Positions 33,901 to 42,070 of a DNA stretch of 64,000 nucleotides are shown here, in pieces. The position numbers and the translations under genes were made by a program. The notes under the pieces were generated by a model that ran no database searches, had not been told where the DNA came from, and saw only the letters and a list, made by a program, of their open reading frames with translations. Within the stretch, counting starts at the first letter, position 1, and the number at the start of each line of letters is the position of its first letter. The stretch lies in contig VWPU01002057.1 in assembly GCA_013398955.1 (NCBI GenBank), positions 33,735 through 97,734 on the forward strand. Direction: 5' to 3'. The stretch comes from Callaeas wilsoni (taxonomy: Eukaryota; Chordata; Aves; Passeriformes; Callaeidae).

Positions 33901-36900
33901 GAGCAGGCTTCAGGCCATGCTGGGCATTGTGGTGGATGTGGGTCAGCACTTAGAGCCAGCTTTGAACCACGGAAACGCACTGAGGACTGGGCTTGTTCAT
34001 CTCAAAAGTCCAAAAGCCTTCCCCAAAGTCAACTCTGGCACTCACAGCTTGACATGGGAGGAGTTGAAAGGCAAAAAGCAGAAGAAATTAAGGGGAAGTA
34101 CAAGGAATATTTTGAGAGTTGAGCTCACACCAGGTGTGCAAAGTGGGGACGGTGACCTGGATAAGGCAGGACAGCTTAAAAATAAATATAGGAAATTAAG
34201 GCCAGCAGCATGCCAAGCATCTCAGGAGCGTGGGCTAGGATACTGCAATGCCTCCCTCTTTCCAGAGCTATGGCAGCCTCAACCTCCCTCCCTCAACCTG
34301 TACATCCCTGCAAGGGGAGCACCATCCCTGTGGCACAGGCAGGATGGAGGCTCCCGGGTCCCCAGGGGTTACCTCTCATCCTGCTGCAGTGCCCAGCCCC
34401 AGCGCTTCCAGGTGGTGTGGGGCTGGGGGTGGCCCCCGGCCGTGCAGTTCAGCCGCAGCTCCTGGCCCCTGCTGAAACGCTGGGGACTGGGGTCCACCTT
34501 CACCCACGGCGCCTCTGAAAGGGTTGGAGCAGGGCTCAGCCCCCGAGTGCCATTCACCACCCACCCACAGGGCAAAATATCCCCCAGGCCGGGGTCCCAC
34601 ACAGGGACAAAGCCTACCCTGGATGAAGAGCCATAGGGAGGCGGTGGCAGTGCCACGGGCGCTCTGTGCCACACACTCGTACAGGCCCCCATCCCCTGGC
34701 CGCACGCGGCTGATCTCCAGAGAGCGGTTCTGCAGCAGCCGGGTCCGGCCGTCCCCTGGCTGTGCCGCCTTCCCATCCCAGCTCCACGTCAGGTTGTAGG
34801 GCACGTCCCCCAGGACCGTGCAGGACATGACCACGTCTTGGCCCGGTGAAGCCGTGATGTTGCCCGGGGCGATGAGACGCGGTGGTGGCTCTACAAGCAC
34901 GGGATGCCTGGGTGAGAGGAGCCCGTGCCCAGCCACAGACACGGAAAGGGCTCTAAGGCTTGGCACAAGCAGCCCCCACCTGAGACAGAGACGTAGGCAC
35001 GAGCCCGTGTCACTCCAACCTTGCTCGTGGCCGTGCACTCGTAAAACCCTTCATCGCTCTTGGACACTGCAGGGATCAACCAGCTGATTCTCCCTGAAAT
35101 CCTACAAAAAGGAAGAGATGAAAATATGGATCACTCTCGCCTTGGGACTGGTGCCACCATCCTAATCCTACTCTCTGGGACTTTTTATCATCTAAGTCAA
35201 GCAAAGAGGTGTGTCCCCACTTGCTGTGGACCTGTCACTTGGAATTTTCCTTTTGGGATGCTCGGAACCGGAAGGCACCCAGCTGGCACACAGCATCCCC
35301 CCTGGATGGCAGAGCTCAGGGGCTGCTGCTGCCCACATGGGTCCCTCCTGGGGCTCACTGGGCCAGACCAGAGGCTCACCTGAAGAGCTGCTCTTCCCTG
35401 AGCTTCATCCTGCCGCGGCTGAGCTGCAGGCGGAAAGGGACCTCACTTCGTGCAGAGCAGGAGATGAGCTGTGGCTCACGGTTGTAAGCCTGGATCTTGC
35501 TGGAGATATTCACTTTAGGTAGCCCTGGAAGGGGTTGGGGATGTGCAGATGTATAACACCCCTCGGAAGCTCACCGGGAGCTGCACTGGAAAGCGGGATG
35601 ACCACAGAGAAACCAAAGCACAGGCAGTGCTGAAGCCTCTGGGCCCTGCTCAGCACCCGTGGGTTCCACTCACCGGGCACCACGCTGGTGTAGGTGATCC
35701 CTGAGAGGCGGTGCAGGAGGTGGCCCTGGGCATCTTCACCCTTCACCTTCAGCAGAAAGTCACCCGGGGGGACCCAGAGCGGCGAACCCACCCAGAGCTG
35801 TGGGGTGGAGGCGGAGGAGGAGTTGGAGAGGGGCTGCGCGGGCAGCGAGAGGAGGACGTGGCCCGAGGTGTTGAAGAGCTCGATCTCCTGGAGGCGCCCA
35901 GGCGGCCTCAGACCGGTGCAGTTCACCAACACAGAGATGGGCAGACCTGGAAAGCGGCGAGGGAAAAAACCACCAACCACATTCCCGGCTGCGAAACGCC
36001 CAGATGCAGCATCCAGCCCCCCGGGCAGCAGCACCCTCACCCTGCACCGGCCGCTCTCCGGGCTGGCTGGTGTCAAATTCCGGCTGGGTGGAGAAGCTGG
36101 CTTGAAAATTGACGTTGCTGATGCCCGTGATCCTCAGCGAGTGGCGGCCACTGCTCCGGGTCTGGAAGCAGATTGAGAGGCGAGCGCTGAGGGCAGGGGA
36201 AGGGAAAGGAGATGGGAAGGGAGAAGGTTGCAGCCGGCCCCTTCCAGCCTGCTCACACATCCTCTGCCTGGCCGGAGATGGATGGGGAAAGTCCACACCT
36301 GGAAAAGCCTGGCAAGCTAAATATCCATCAGGGAAAGGCAGAGGATGTGCAGGCCTGCCACCAGCCTACCGTGACCAGCCACGTCCCTGGCTCGTAGGGC
36401 TCCACAGCCACCACCATGGCTGAGTTGGGGATGCTGAGCAGTTCCTTCAGACCTCGGCCTTTCTCCAGGACCTTTCCTGTAACAAGTCAATATCTCAGAT
36501 GAGCAACTCAGGCCTATACTCTGCTTCCTGCATCAGCCAGGAGCTGCCTCCCTCAGGGCTCAGGGTGGTACAGAGCCCATCACAGCTCACAGCCAGGGCA
36601 GCAGGGAAAACCTCTTAAAGCCAGAGGCAAAGCCAGTCTGGGAGGGGAGCAGGGAAATGTGCTGTTGTTCACTGAGGGCTTTGTAGCTCATCACCTTTTA
36701 ATTTGAGTTTTAGGGCAGGGTTGGGTGAACCCCTTCCTGCTTGTCCTCACCTGAGGTCTTTCTGGGAGGCAGAGCATCACCCCCTCCTTGTCATCCCTCT
36801 CCCCTGGGCTCCTACCTGCCGGATCCCGGACCTCGATCCCTGGGGCAGGGCCACTCAGGGAGATGGTGACCTCCTTCAGGCTGGGATCAAAGGGGACCTG

Positions 36901-39728
36901 CCACGTGTTCTCCTCACCATCCTCGTGGTCTGTGGACAGCAGGTGGACCTTGGAAGCCTGGATGGCCTCTTCCACCCACTTCAGCACCTGGAGGCAGGCA
37001 GGGGAGGATTAAACCTGGATCTCCCCTCACCAACAAGCACGGCCTCACTTCAGCACAAGGGGCCAGGTCGCCCCACTCACCTCCGTCACCTGCTGCTTGT
37101 CCAGGTGGAAGATCTGCCCGGAGCTGGTGGCAGCGATGCGCTCGTACACGCGGTACCCGGGGTGGTTCCTGTCCCCGCAGTCCCCCGTCAGCACAAACAC
37201 CACCTGCCACAACAACGGCGCCGTGCCATCCCACACAGCCACGGGAGGGGACACAGCCGGCATCCACCAGCATCCCAGTACACCGAATCCGCCCGGGGGG
37301 TGCAAAGTTCCCCCCAGTCCAGGGGTTTTATCGCTGCGTCTCACCGGTGCGGTGCTGCTGCAGCATCCCCCAAGCCGCTGTCGCAGGAGCCCTGCGGGCA
37401 GCGCCAGGGCCGCTCACCTGGCTCTGCTTGTGCTGCAGCAGCCGCAGCAGCTCCTCCTGCTGCTCGTAGTCCTTGGCCCGAGCATCCGAGAAGACGTAAA
37501 CGAAGGAGCCGGGATGCGAGATCTCCACGGCCGTCCTGATGGCTCCCACGCTCATCTCCGGGCAGTCCCCCCCGCCCTGAGGGACACGGCCAGGAACGTG
37601 GCACAGGCGCTGAGGCACCCAGTGCTCAGCTCCCGGCAGGATCCTACCCAGGGGATGCTCACGGGGAGGAACTGCCCCGTTTTGCTGGAGTCAGGCCAGA
37701 GCAGCGGGATGGATCTGCAGGGACACTCAGGATCGCACAGCCCCGGCCCTGTCTCTCTAACAATGGTGATTAAACCATCCATTTGGGGATCCATGCTCAC
37801 AGAAGCCACTGGTTTCCCACAAATACCTTTAGTGGGAACATTTGTGCCCGCCCCTGTGGCTGCAGAACCAGCCACCCCAGGGAAGCCTCCTGGCACAGAG
37901 AGGACCAGCTCTCACTTTCCCACGGCTTGGCACCTCAAAGGGCTGGGAAACAATTTACAGCCGCAGTGTTACACCTCCTGCCAAAACAGCTGCATCCGAA
38001 GGGAAACGCCACAGGGATTTAGCAATTCACGGGAGGCAGGGCAAGAGCGGGGATGGATAAACCAGGATTAAGCTCCTGGGGAACATTTTGGCTGGCAGAA
38101 AACAGATGAAATAATTTTTTAAAAAAACTGAAAAAAACACAAATTAAAAACTCAATTATCAAGCAGTGCTTCTAGAAGAGAAGATTTTTGGTTCCATGGA
38201 GAGTCTGTGCTAACTCTCCTGGGAATAGCATCTCCCTTTGGGACAAGAGCTGTGGACTGGGAATTCTCTGCCCTGTTGCAGGACTCTGGGGCACAACATC
38301 AGCATTACCTATCCTCTCCATTCCCAGCCCCGTGTGCAGCCCCCAGCCAGTCTGGCTCAGCCTGAACTCCCATCACATTTGTGGGGGATGCAGGGATTGC
38401 TCCTGGAACCCACCACCATGCCAGGCTTCCCCCCAGATGCCACAGGCCAGGCACCAAGCCCGGCCTGGCAGAGCACCGTGGGGCTGAGGATGCCTACCTG
38501 GACGTGGAGCTCCCGCAGGCGCTGCTGGAAGAGCTGGGGATCCGTGGTGAGGGTGACAGGTCCCACCTCTGCAAGCACATGGACACCAGCACCTCAGTCC
38601 CCCAGCTGCAGTACCAGCTGCCTTCAGTGCCACCCACGCTGCCAGGGCTCCCGGCACCTGCCCTGGCTCAAATACCCGTGAGACTCAAGGTTCAGCATCT
38701 ACCCTGGTTTGGCAACAGGCAAGAAGTGGGTTTGAGCAGACCAGCCCCTGTGCCCATATTGTGACAACTTGGGCAAACCATCCCTATGCCCAGGAATTCC
38801 TCCCGACACGCTGGGTGGTCCCAGCCAGGGTGAGCTGCAAACCCAGTGCCTTTTTCTGCTGGGGGAGGCTCCCAGCAAAGCGATGCAGGAATCAATTCAC
38901 TGCCTTTGCCTCCTTCCCTGTCTGGTGCCAGTGCTTTTCATTCAGCTCAGTGTTTCTGCTGAAAATGGAGCTTGGGTCCCACTCTCCTTGTAGGAGGCCA
39001 GGGCTCTTTTGGGGAACAGCTGCCCTTTTATGGGTGTGCACAAAAAGAAGACAATGACAGGGGCAGAAAGAAATTATTCTGCTATCACAGCAAGTTACCA
39101 CAGCCTCTTAGCAAGCGGTGTTTTTATTGAGGTGACCTGGAAGCACGTTGTGGGCTTGTACAGAAATACCCCCCATGATTACTCCGGGGAGATTAGAACA
39201 GGATGGAAGGGGAAGAGCCACCCACAACAAAGTGTCAGCACCCCTGGGATTAATACAGTGGAAACAGCCCACCCTGTGCCCACAGGATGGCTTGGGGACA
39301 GGAGCCCCAGCCCAGCTCCCGGCTCTTGAGGTGCCATCCCCATCACAGCAGTCACCAGGGCATTAAAAACAGGGAGAAGGGACAGTGCAGGCACTTGAGA
39401 AGCGCGTGCTTCAGACCCAGACCCAGCTGGAGCAGCAGCCCAGCTCCCCACAGCCCCATCCCTGGCAGGACACACGTCCTCACCCTGTCCCAGACGTACC
39501 TGGGTCATGGAAGGGCACCAGAGCGTAGTTGCTGATGGGCTTCGTGCTCCTGCTGAGAGTCCGCTCCAGGATGCGCGAGGCCCCGTCCATCACCTGCACC
39601 AGGTCGTCGTACATGGAGCCGGTGACATCGAAGACAAAGGCAAGAGTGGCCCACCCTGGGGGGCTCTCGGCCAGACTGGGGGCCAGCAGCATCCAGAGAC
39701 CCACAAACACCCCTCCTGGGGGTGGCAT
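6648..39728 (-). CDS. HMCN2: Hemicentin-2, complete reading frame in 79 coding exons (about 4,045 aa)
   Basis: Giant secreted extracellular-matrix protein of the fibulin/hemicentin family. Family members act in basement-membrane linkage and epidermal-dermal adhesion. From 39728 to 6648 I assembled 79 exons totalling 12,138 nt. Every junction phase is consistent and no internal stop is needed. Order: signal peptide, VWA domain (1-251), hemicentin linker (252-418), 33 Ig modules (419-3470), nidogen-type G2F barrel (3471-3686), EGF region (3687-3931), fibulin-type C-terminus (3932-4045) ending SVSPYPY. Modules are separated by phase-1 introns. I place it as HMCN2 rather than HMCN1 because it lies between ASS1 and NCS1, matches the human HMCN2 N-terminus from memory, and shows no thrombospondin type-1 module. 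Human HMCN2 is, as I recall, about 5,000 aa, so the Ig array here looks roughly 11 modules shorter. The start is ATG 39728, directly followed by a hydrophobic leader. Confidence 0.95.
7110..8490 (-). CDS. HMCN2: HMCN2 exons 74-78: linker and four calcium-binding EGF modules
   Basis: Exons: 8428-8490 (linker with [17 protein letters not shown]), 8221-8349 ([12 protein letters not shown]...), 7805-8101 (DVNECLQF...), 7466-7585 ([11 protein letters not shown]...), 7110-7236 ([12 protein letters not shown]...). The D-x-D/N-E-C starts mark calcium-binding EGF modules. Exon 76 (7805-8101) is long because the EGF is followed by an approximately 60-residue Arg-rich linker that ends [16 protein letters not shown] recall an equivalent basic linker in HMCN1, so it is a family trait. 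Four EGF modules may be fewer than in mammalian HMCN2. Confidence 0.9.
8605..9673 (-). CDS. HMCN2: HMCN2 exons 70-73: nidogen-type G2F beta-barrel
   Basis: Exons: 9524-9673, 9196-9333, 8937-9058, 8605-8842 (residues 3471-3686). The domain carries [65 protein letters not shown] and [14 protein letters not shown]. In the family it forms an 11-stranded barrel like nidogen G2, which binds matrix partners such as perlecan or collagen IV; binding by this protein is inferred. The exon 72 donor, CAG followed by GTGCTG, is weak but is the only frame-preserving choice I see. Confidence 0.9.
10439..14666 (-). CDS. HMCN2: HMCN2 exons 56-69: Ig modules 26-33
   Basis: Exons: 14519-14666 and 14145-14272 (Ig26); 13861-14017 and 13622-13743 (Ig27); 13226-13390 and 13031-13138 (Ig28); 12819-12953 and 12399-12533 (Ig29); 12095-12279 then 11583-11796 (Ig30 and the first half of Ig31); 11286-11420 (second half of Ig31); 11025-11215 and 10856-10937 (Ig32); 10439-10708 (Ig33, single exon). 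Exon 65 (11583-11796) is a fusion: it encodes the C-terminal half of Ig30 and runs straight into Ig31 without the usual phase-1 intron. No TSP1 module occurs between Ig33 and the G2F domain, and the 765-bp intron 9674-10438 is empty. Confidence 0.91.
14875..21141 (-). CDS. HMCN2: HMCN2 exons 39-55: Ig modules 17-25
   Basis: Exons: 20923-21141 and 20561-20674 (Ig17); 20307-20494 and 20056-20152 (Ig18); 19635-19796 and 19125-19238 (Ig19); 18891-19016 and 18261-18404 (Ig20); 18001-18160 and 17056-17180 (Ig21); 16786-16969 and 16513-16610 (Ig22); 15959-16231 (Ig23, single exon); 15670-15860 and 15513-15594 (Ig24); 15139-15275 and 14875-14998 (Ig25). Ig20 has HQGRYTC instead of the usual DxG before Tyr. 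The exon 55 acceptor is placed at GGCAAG (exon edge 14998): a better-looking TTTTAG 19 nt earlier would shift the frame, while this site yields [14 protein letters not shown]. Intron 47 (17181-18000) holds the 120-bp repeat. Confidence 0.9.
17244..17834. repeat. 120-bp minisatellite, five copies, in HMCN2 intron 47
   Basis: Five near-identical units start at about 17244, 17364, 17484, 17604 and 17724, with a period of exactly 120 bp. Each begins CTCTGTGCTCAGTTTACAGC and ends near CTCCGAGGTT. Copies differ by scattered substitutions only. The array fills most of the intron between exons 47 (18001-18160) and 48 (17056-17180). Because 120 is a multiple of three, the plus strand stays open across it (40-residue repeats), which I regard as a side effect. 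Confidence 0.95.
21352..28607 (-). CDS. HMCN2: HMCN2 exons 24-38: Ig modules 9-16
   Basis: Exons: 28499-28607 and 27955-28124 (Ig9); 27309-27404 and 27032-27208 (Ig10); 25871-25990 and 25546-25707 (Ig11); 25055-25336 (Ig12, single exon); 24319-24486 and 24044-24157 (Ig13); 23774-23860 and 23083-23268 (Ig14); 22518-22685 and 22046-22159 (Ig15); 21657-21799 and 21352-21502 (Ig16). N-terminal halves mostly begin VPP and carry the Cys and Trp; C-terminal halves carry DxGxYxC. Ig14 is split unusually early, just after its first Cys (SCLASG). The introns of 374-1041 bp (including 25991-27031, 27405-27954, 24487-25054) contain no extra Ig exon that I can find. Confidence 0.9.
21813..21975. repeat. 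11-bp purine/pyrimidine minisatellite beside a 3' splice site
   Basis: About 14 copies of GGAAGCAAAAA run along the plus strand, with one N at 21887 and a few interruptions. On the HMCN2 sense strand this reads as repeated CTTCCTTTTTG, filling most of the 246-bp intron 36 (21800-22045). It stops only about 13 nt before the AG acceptor of exon 37. Confidence 0.95.
28240..28470. repeat. 119-bp tandem duplication in HMCN2 intron 24
   Basis: Positions 28240-28317 and 28359-28436 are identical over about 78 bp (both begin GTCACCTGGAGTGGGGCTGG), at an offset of 119 bp. The rest of the unit, ending in CCATCCTGGG or CCCATCCTGGG, is diverged. The pair lies between HMCN2 exons 24 and 25 and does not touch coding sequence. 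Confidence 0.92.
28735..35524 (-). CDS. HMCN2: HMCN2 exons 9-23: Ig modules 1-8
   Basis: Exons: 35380-35524 and 34980-35101 (Ig1); 34618-34890 (Ig2, single exon); 34373-34514 and 33698-33825 (Ig3); 33424-33537 and 33146-33295 (Ig4); 32301-32495 and 32001-32096 (Ig5); 31529-31653 and 31136-31280 (Ig6); 30908-31020 and 30496-30652 (Ig7); 30155-30317 and 28735-28862 (Ig8). Each module has the I-set pattern: Cys, Trp about 12 residues on, then DxGxYxC. Ig5 has [10 protein letters not shown]. The exon 10 acceptor is taken at TTTTTGTAG (exon edge 35101) because the nearer CAG breaks the frame. Exon 17 donor GTTTGT and exon 23 donor GTTCAA are weak. Longer introns at 28863-30154, 32496-33145 and 33826-34372 show no further module. 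Confidence 0.9.
35674..36476 (-). CDS. HMCN2: HMCN2 exons 6-8: hemicentin linker between VWA and Ig array
   Basis: Exons: 36370-36476, 36041-36161, 35674-35946 (residues 252-418). Exon 6 reads [14 protein letters not shown]...[17 protein letters not shown]. Exon 7 carries [17 protein letters not shown]. Exon 8 carries the [19 protein letters not shown] stretch and ends TSVVPG. This module is specific to hemicentins and aligns with human HMCN2 from memory (for example SGRHSVRITGVSN). Phases 1-0-1-1 are all consistent. Confidence 0.92.
36816..39728 (-). CDS. HMCN2: HMCN2 exons 1-5: signal peptide and VWA domain
   Basis: Exons: 39500-39728, 38498-38568, 37418-37576, 37081-37203, 36816-36987. 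After a hydrophobic leader with a likely cleavage near residue 20 (SLA before ESPP), the von Willebrand A domain begins with the metal-site motif FDVTGSM. It continues through [46 protein letters not shown] and [13 protein letters not shown]. These strings match hemicentin-2 proteins closely as I remember them. The introns of 931 bp (38569-39499) and 921 bp (37577-38497) show nothing further. Confidence 0.93.
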
Positions 39729-42044
39729 CGTGAGGGAGACGCTCAGGTGCCAGGAACACCCCTTTGTGTCCTTGCCCTTCCCGCAGACCCGCTGGGCACC
39801 GTCCCCACGCCAGGGAGGGACACGATGTGCGAGGGGCCACACGCGGCGGGGACGGAGAAGGGACCCCGGGCAGGGAACGCCCAGCCCTCCGCAGCTGCGG
39901 ACCTGCTCCTCCAGCGTTCAACTTCTGGGAGGGAGGAGGGAGGGCGGGAGGAAAAACCGGACTTTTGGAGCCAGCGACGCGGCAGGGAGGTGGGTGGGAG
40001 TTGGAGGAAATCGGGATGGAGATACAGGGATTGGGAAGCAGATCCTGCAGCCCACGGGATTGTCAGAAACGCTGCCCAGGTCCCCTCCCCAGCCCCGACC
40101 CGCTGGCTCAGAGAGACCGTGCTCTGCTGGGGGGAACGGGGGGTTAGGGGAGGACATGGGGGTCACAGCTGAGCACCTGTGAGGAAACCCTGCCAAACCC
40201 CAGCGGGGGAGACACAGCTGCAAAAGGGACCCCAAGGAAGAAAACTCCCCCTCTGCTGGGCAAAGAGCCCCTGGAATGGGGGTCTGCAACGGGGCTTGGA
40301 GGGCAGGGGGCTCTATGGGGGGCTCGGGTGGGCTCACCCACGCAGGCACCCCACGAACAGGGAGCAAAGAGCCACGCAGAGCACAGACAAAGCCGGAGCC
40401 AGGACGTGGGCTGGGATGGGCAGCCCTTGGCCGGGACAGGCAGCCCTTGGCCGGGAGCGCTGGCTGGGGGTGTGGAGCGTTTCCTGGCTCCCCTCGAAGC
40501 GGAGTGCTGAGCTCATGGCTGCTCCACAGGGATGCTCTGCTTTTACTCAATTCCTCCACAGCCGGACCCAGGGAGCAGCCACGGCCAAGAGCCGGCTCCA
40601 GGTGAAGCTGTGCACCGAGGGCTCACCACCGCCTGCACCTCCAGCACCTCCCCAGCACCTCCTCCCAGACACAGCAGCTGGGGAAATTTGGAGATTACCC
40701 AGCTCAAGACCCACACAGGACAGTGGGATCATCCTGTGCATTCCTTTATCCCTGCAAGCGTGGGCTCAGCCTAGCCCAACCTCAGAGTGGGCAAGGACAT
40801 CCCCCTCACAGTAGAGAAACGACACTTCTGCCCCTGGGACTGTGCCAGTGGCCTGTCCCCCTCCTGTCCCACAACCAGTGCTTGCACTCCCAGCCCCACA
40901 GTGTTGAGGGGAGTCCCCCACCCCACAGTGCCACAAAACTTACCTTAGAGCATCTCCAGTCACCAACCTGCATCCCAGTTCCATTCTGCACCCTGGCAGG
41001 GAGCACCAGCACTGCTGGCACAAAGAAACCCCAACAGCTTCACCTCATCACCGGACTAATCCCAGCCAGCCCTTCCCACACTCACCAGTGCTCCCAGTCC
41101 CAGGAGCACCTGTGCTAGCTGGGATTTAACCCCTTCATTGCTGGGGGTTAAGGCACAGCCTCTGGGTAACCCCCGTGTTTGGGAGCCTGCGCCTGTCCTT
41201 GCCCATTCCATGGCACAGGGGAAAAATCCCTGGGAGCTCCCACCATGTGCTGGCACAAAGCACCTCTGGACAAAACCCCCTGCACAAACACAGCCTCCTT
41301 GTTCGGACCATTAGGACATCTCCTCTGGCCTCCCGAAAATAATTAGTCAGCCTTGTTAGGAGAGCAAACAAAACGGAGATGGGCTGGCAGGGAGGCCTCG
41401 CAGTGCTCGTTTCCGGAAGAGTTGGCAGCGTGGAATGGCCAACGCGACCCCGCTGCACGTGAAAAGCCCAGTCCAGGCTGTGAGCCCCTCTGTGAGCCCT
41501 GCCAGGGGCGGGGGGGCTGCTGAGGGGCACCTCCAGTCCGGGCAGTGGGACACAATTATGGAATATTCATATCAAGATTCCTCTGCAGCCAGTGTGTGCC
41601 AAAAGGGACCCAACGGCTCCCAGCCCAGTGCATCGATGGGGGGGCTCAGAGGGGACAGGGACGGCGCCGATGGGCTGTGAGTGTCTTCATTGTGAAAGGA
41701 AAAAGGGATGCAGGCACTGTGGCAGGATGGGACCTGGCAGAGGGAAAGCTGTGTCTGGGTAAAAGGAGGTGGGAAGAGCGGTGTTTTGGGTTTGAAGGGT
41801 CCCTGGGATGCCTGGAGCTGAGATCTGACAGCTCATCACAGGTGTGGGCACAGTGCCTGACCAACTGCCTGCCCACAGAGCCCAGAGCACCCCATTTTAC
41901 ACCTGTGCTGGTGCCATCACAGCCCCGGGCTTGGGGCACAGGACAGTGACAGCCCCCAGCCCAGCTCCTCGCCCCGCTGGGTGCCAGGGCAGCTTTGGGG
42001 ACTCCTGTGACCCCCCATCCCAACACCTCACAGACCACGCCTTC
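39729..42044 (-). promoter_or_regulatory. HMCN2: HMCN2 upstream region and spacer to the NCS1 3' end
   Basis: Between the HMCN2 start codon and the putative NCS1 polyadenylation site lie about 2.3 kb without a recognisable exon. The first 400 bp (39730-40150) are GC-rich with many CpGs and G-rich runs (near 39930-39965), fitting a TATA-less promoter and 5' UTR for HMCN2. No TATA box or initiator is convincing. The rest (40200-42040) shows nothing specific. Confidence 0.4.
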
Positions 42045-42064
42045 TTCGTTACTGTCATTAAGCT

Positions 42065-42070
42065 TTTATT
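42065..42070 (-). terminator. NCS1: Putative NCS1 polyadenylation signal (AATAAA)
   Basis: The minus strand reads GACAGTGGAAATAAAAGCTT here, with T/GT-rich sequence at lower coordinates only to a limited extent. It is the first canonical AATAAA I found downstream of the NCS1 stop, implying a 3' UTR of about 5 kb. Human NCS1 also has a multi-kilobase 3' UTR as I recall. A variant ATTAAA at 46741-46746 could end a short form. Confidence 0.45.

Noticed and set aside
35093..35101. Nearer CAG acceptor for HMCN2 exon 10
   Set aside because: Using the CAG (exon edge 35093) leaves the [18 protein letters not shown] frame out of register with exon 9. The TTTTTGTAG site (edge 35101) restores phase and has the better pyrimidine tract.
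39764..40182. Overlapping plus-strand open frames upstream of HMCN2
   Set aside because: GC-rich promoter sequence is stop-poor on all frames. The frames overlap each other and show no domain, splice pattern or start context.
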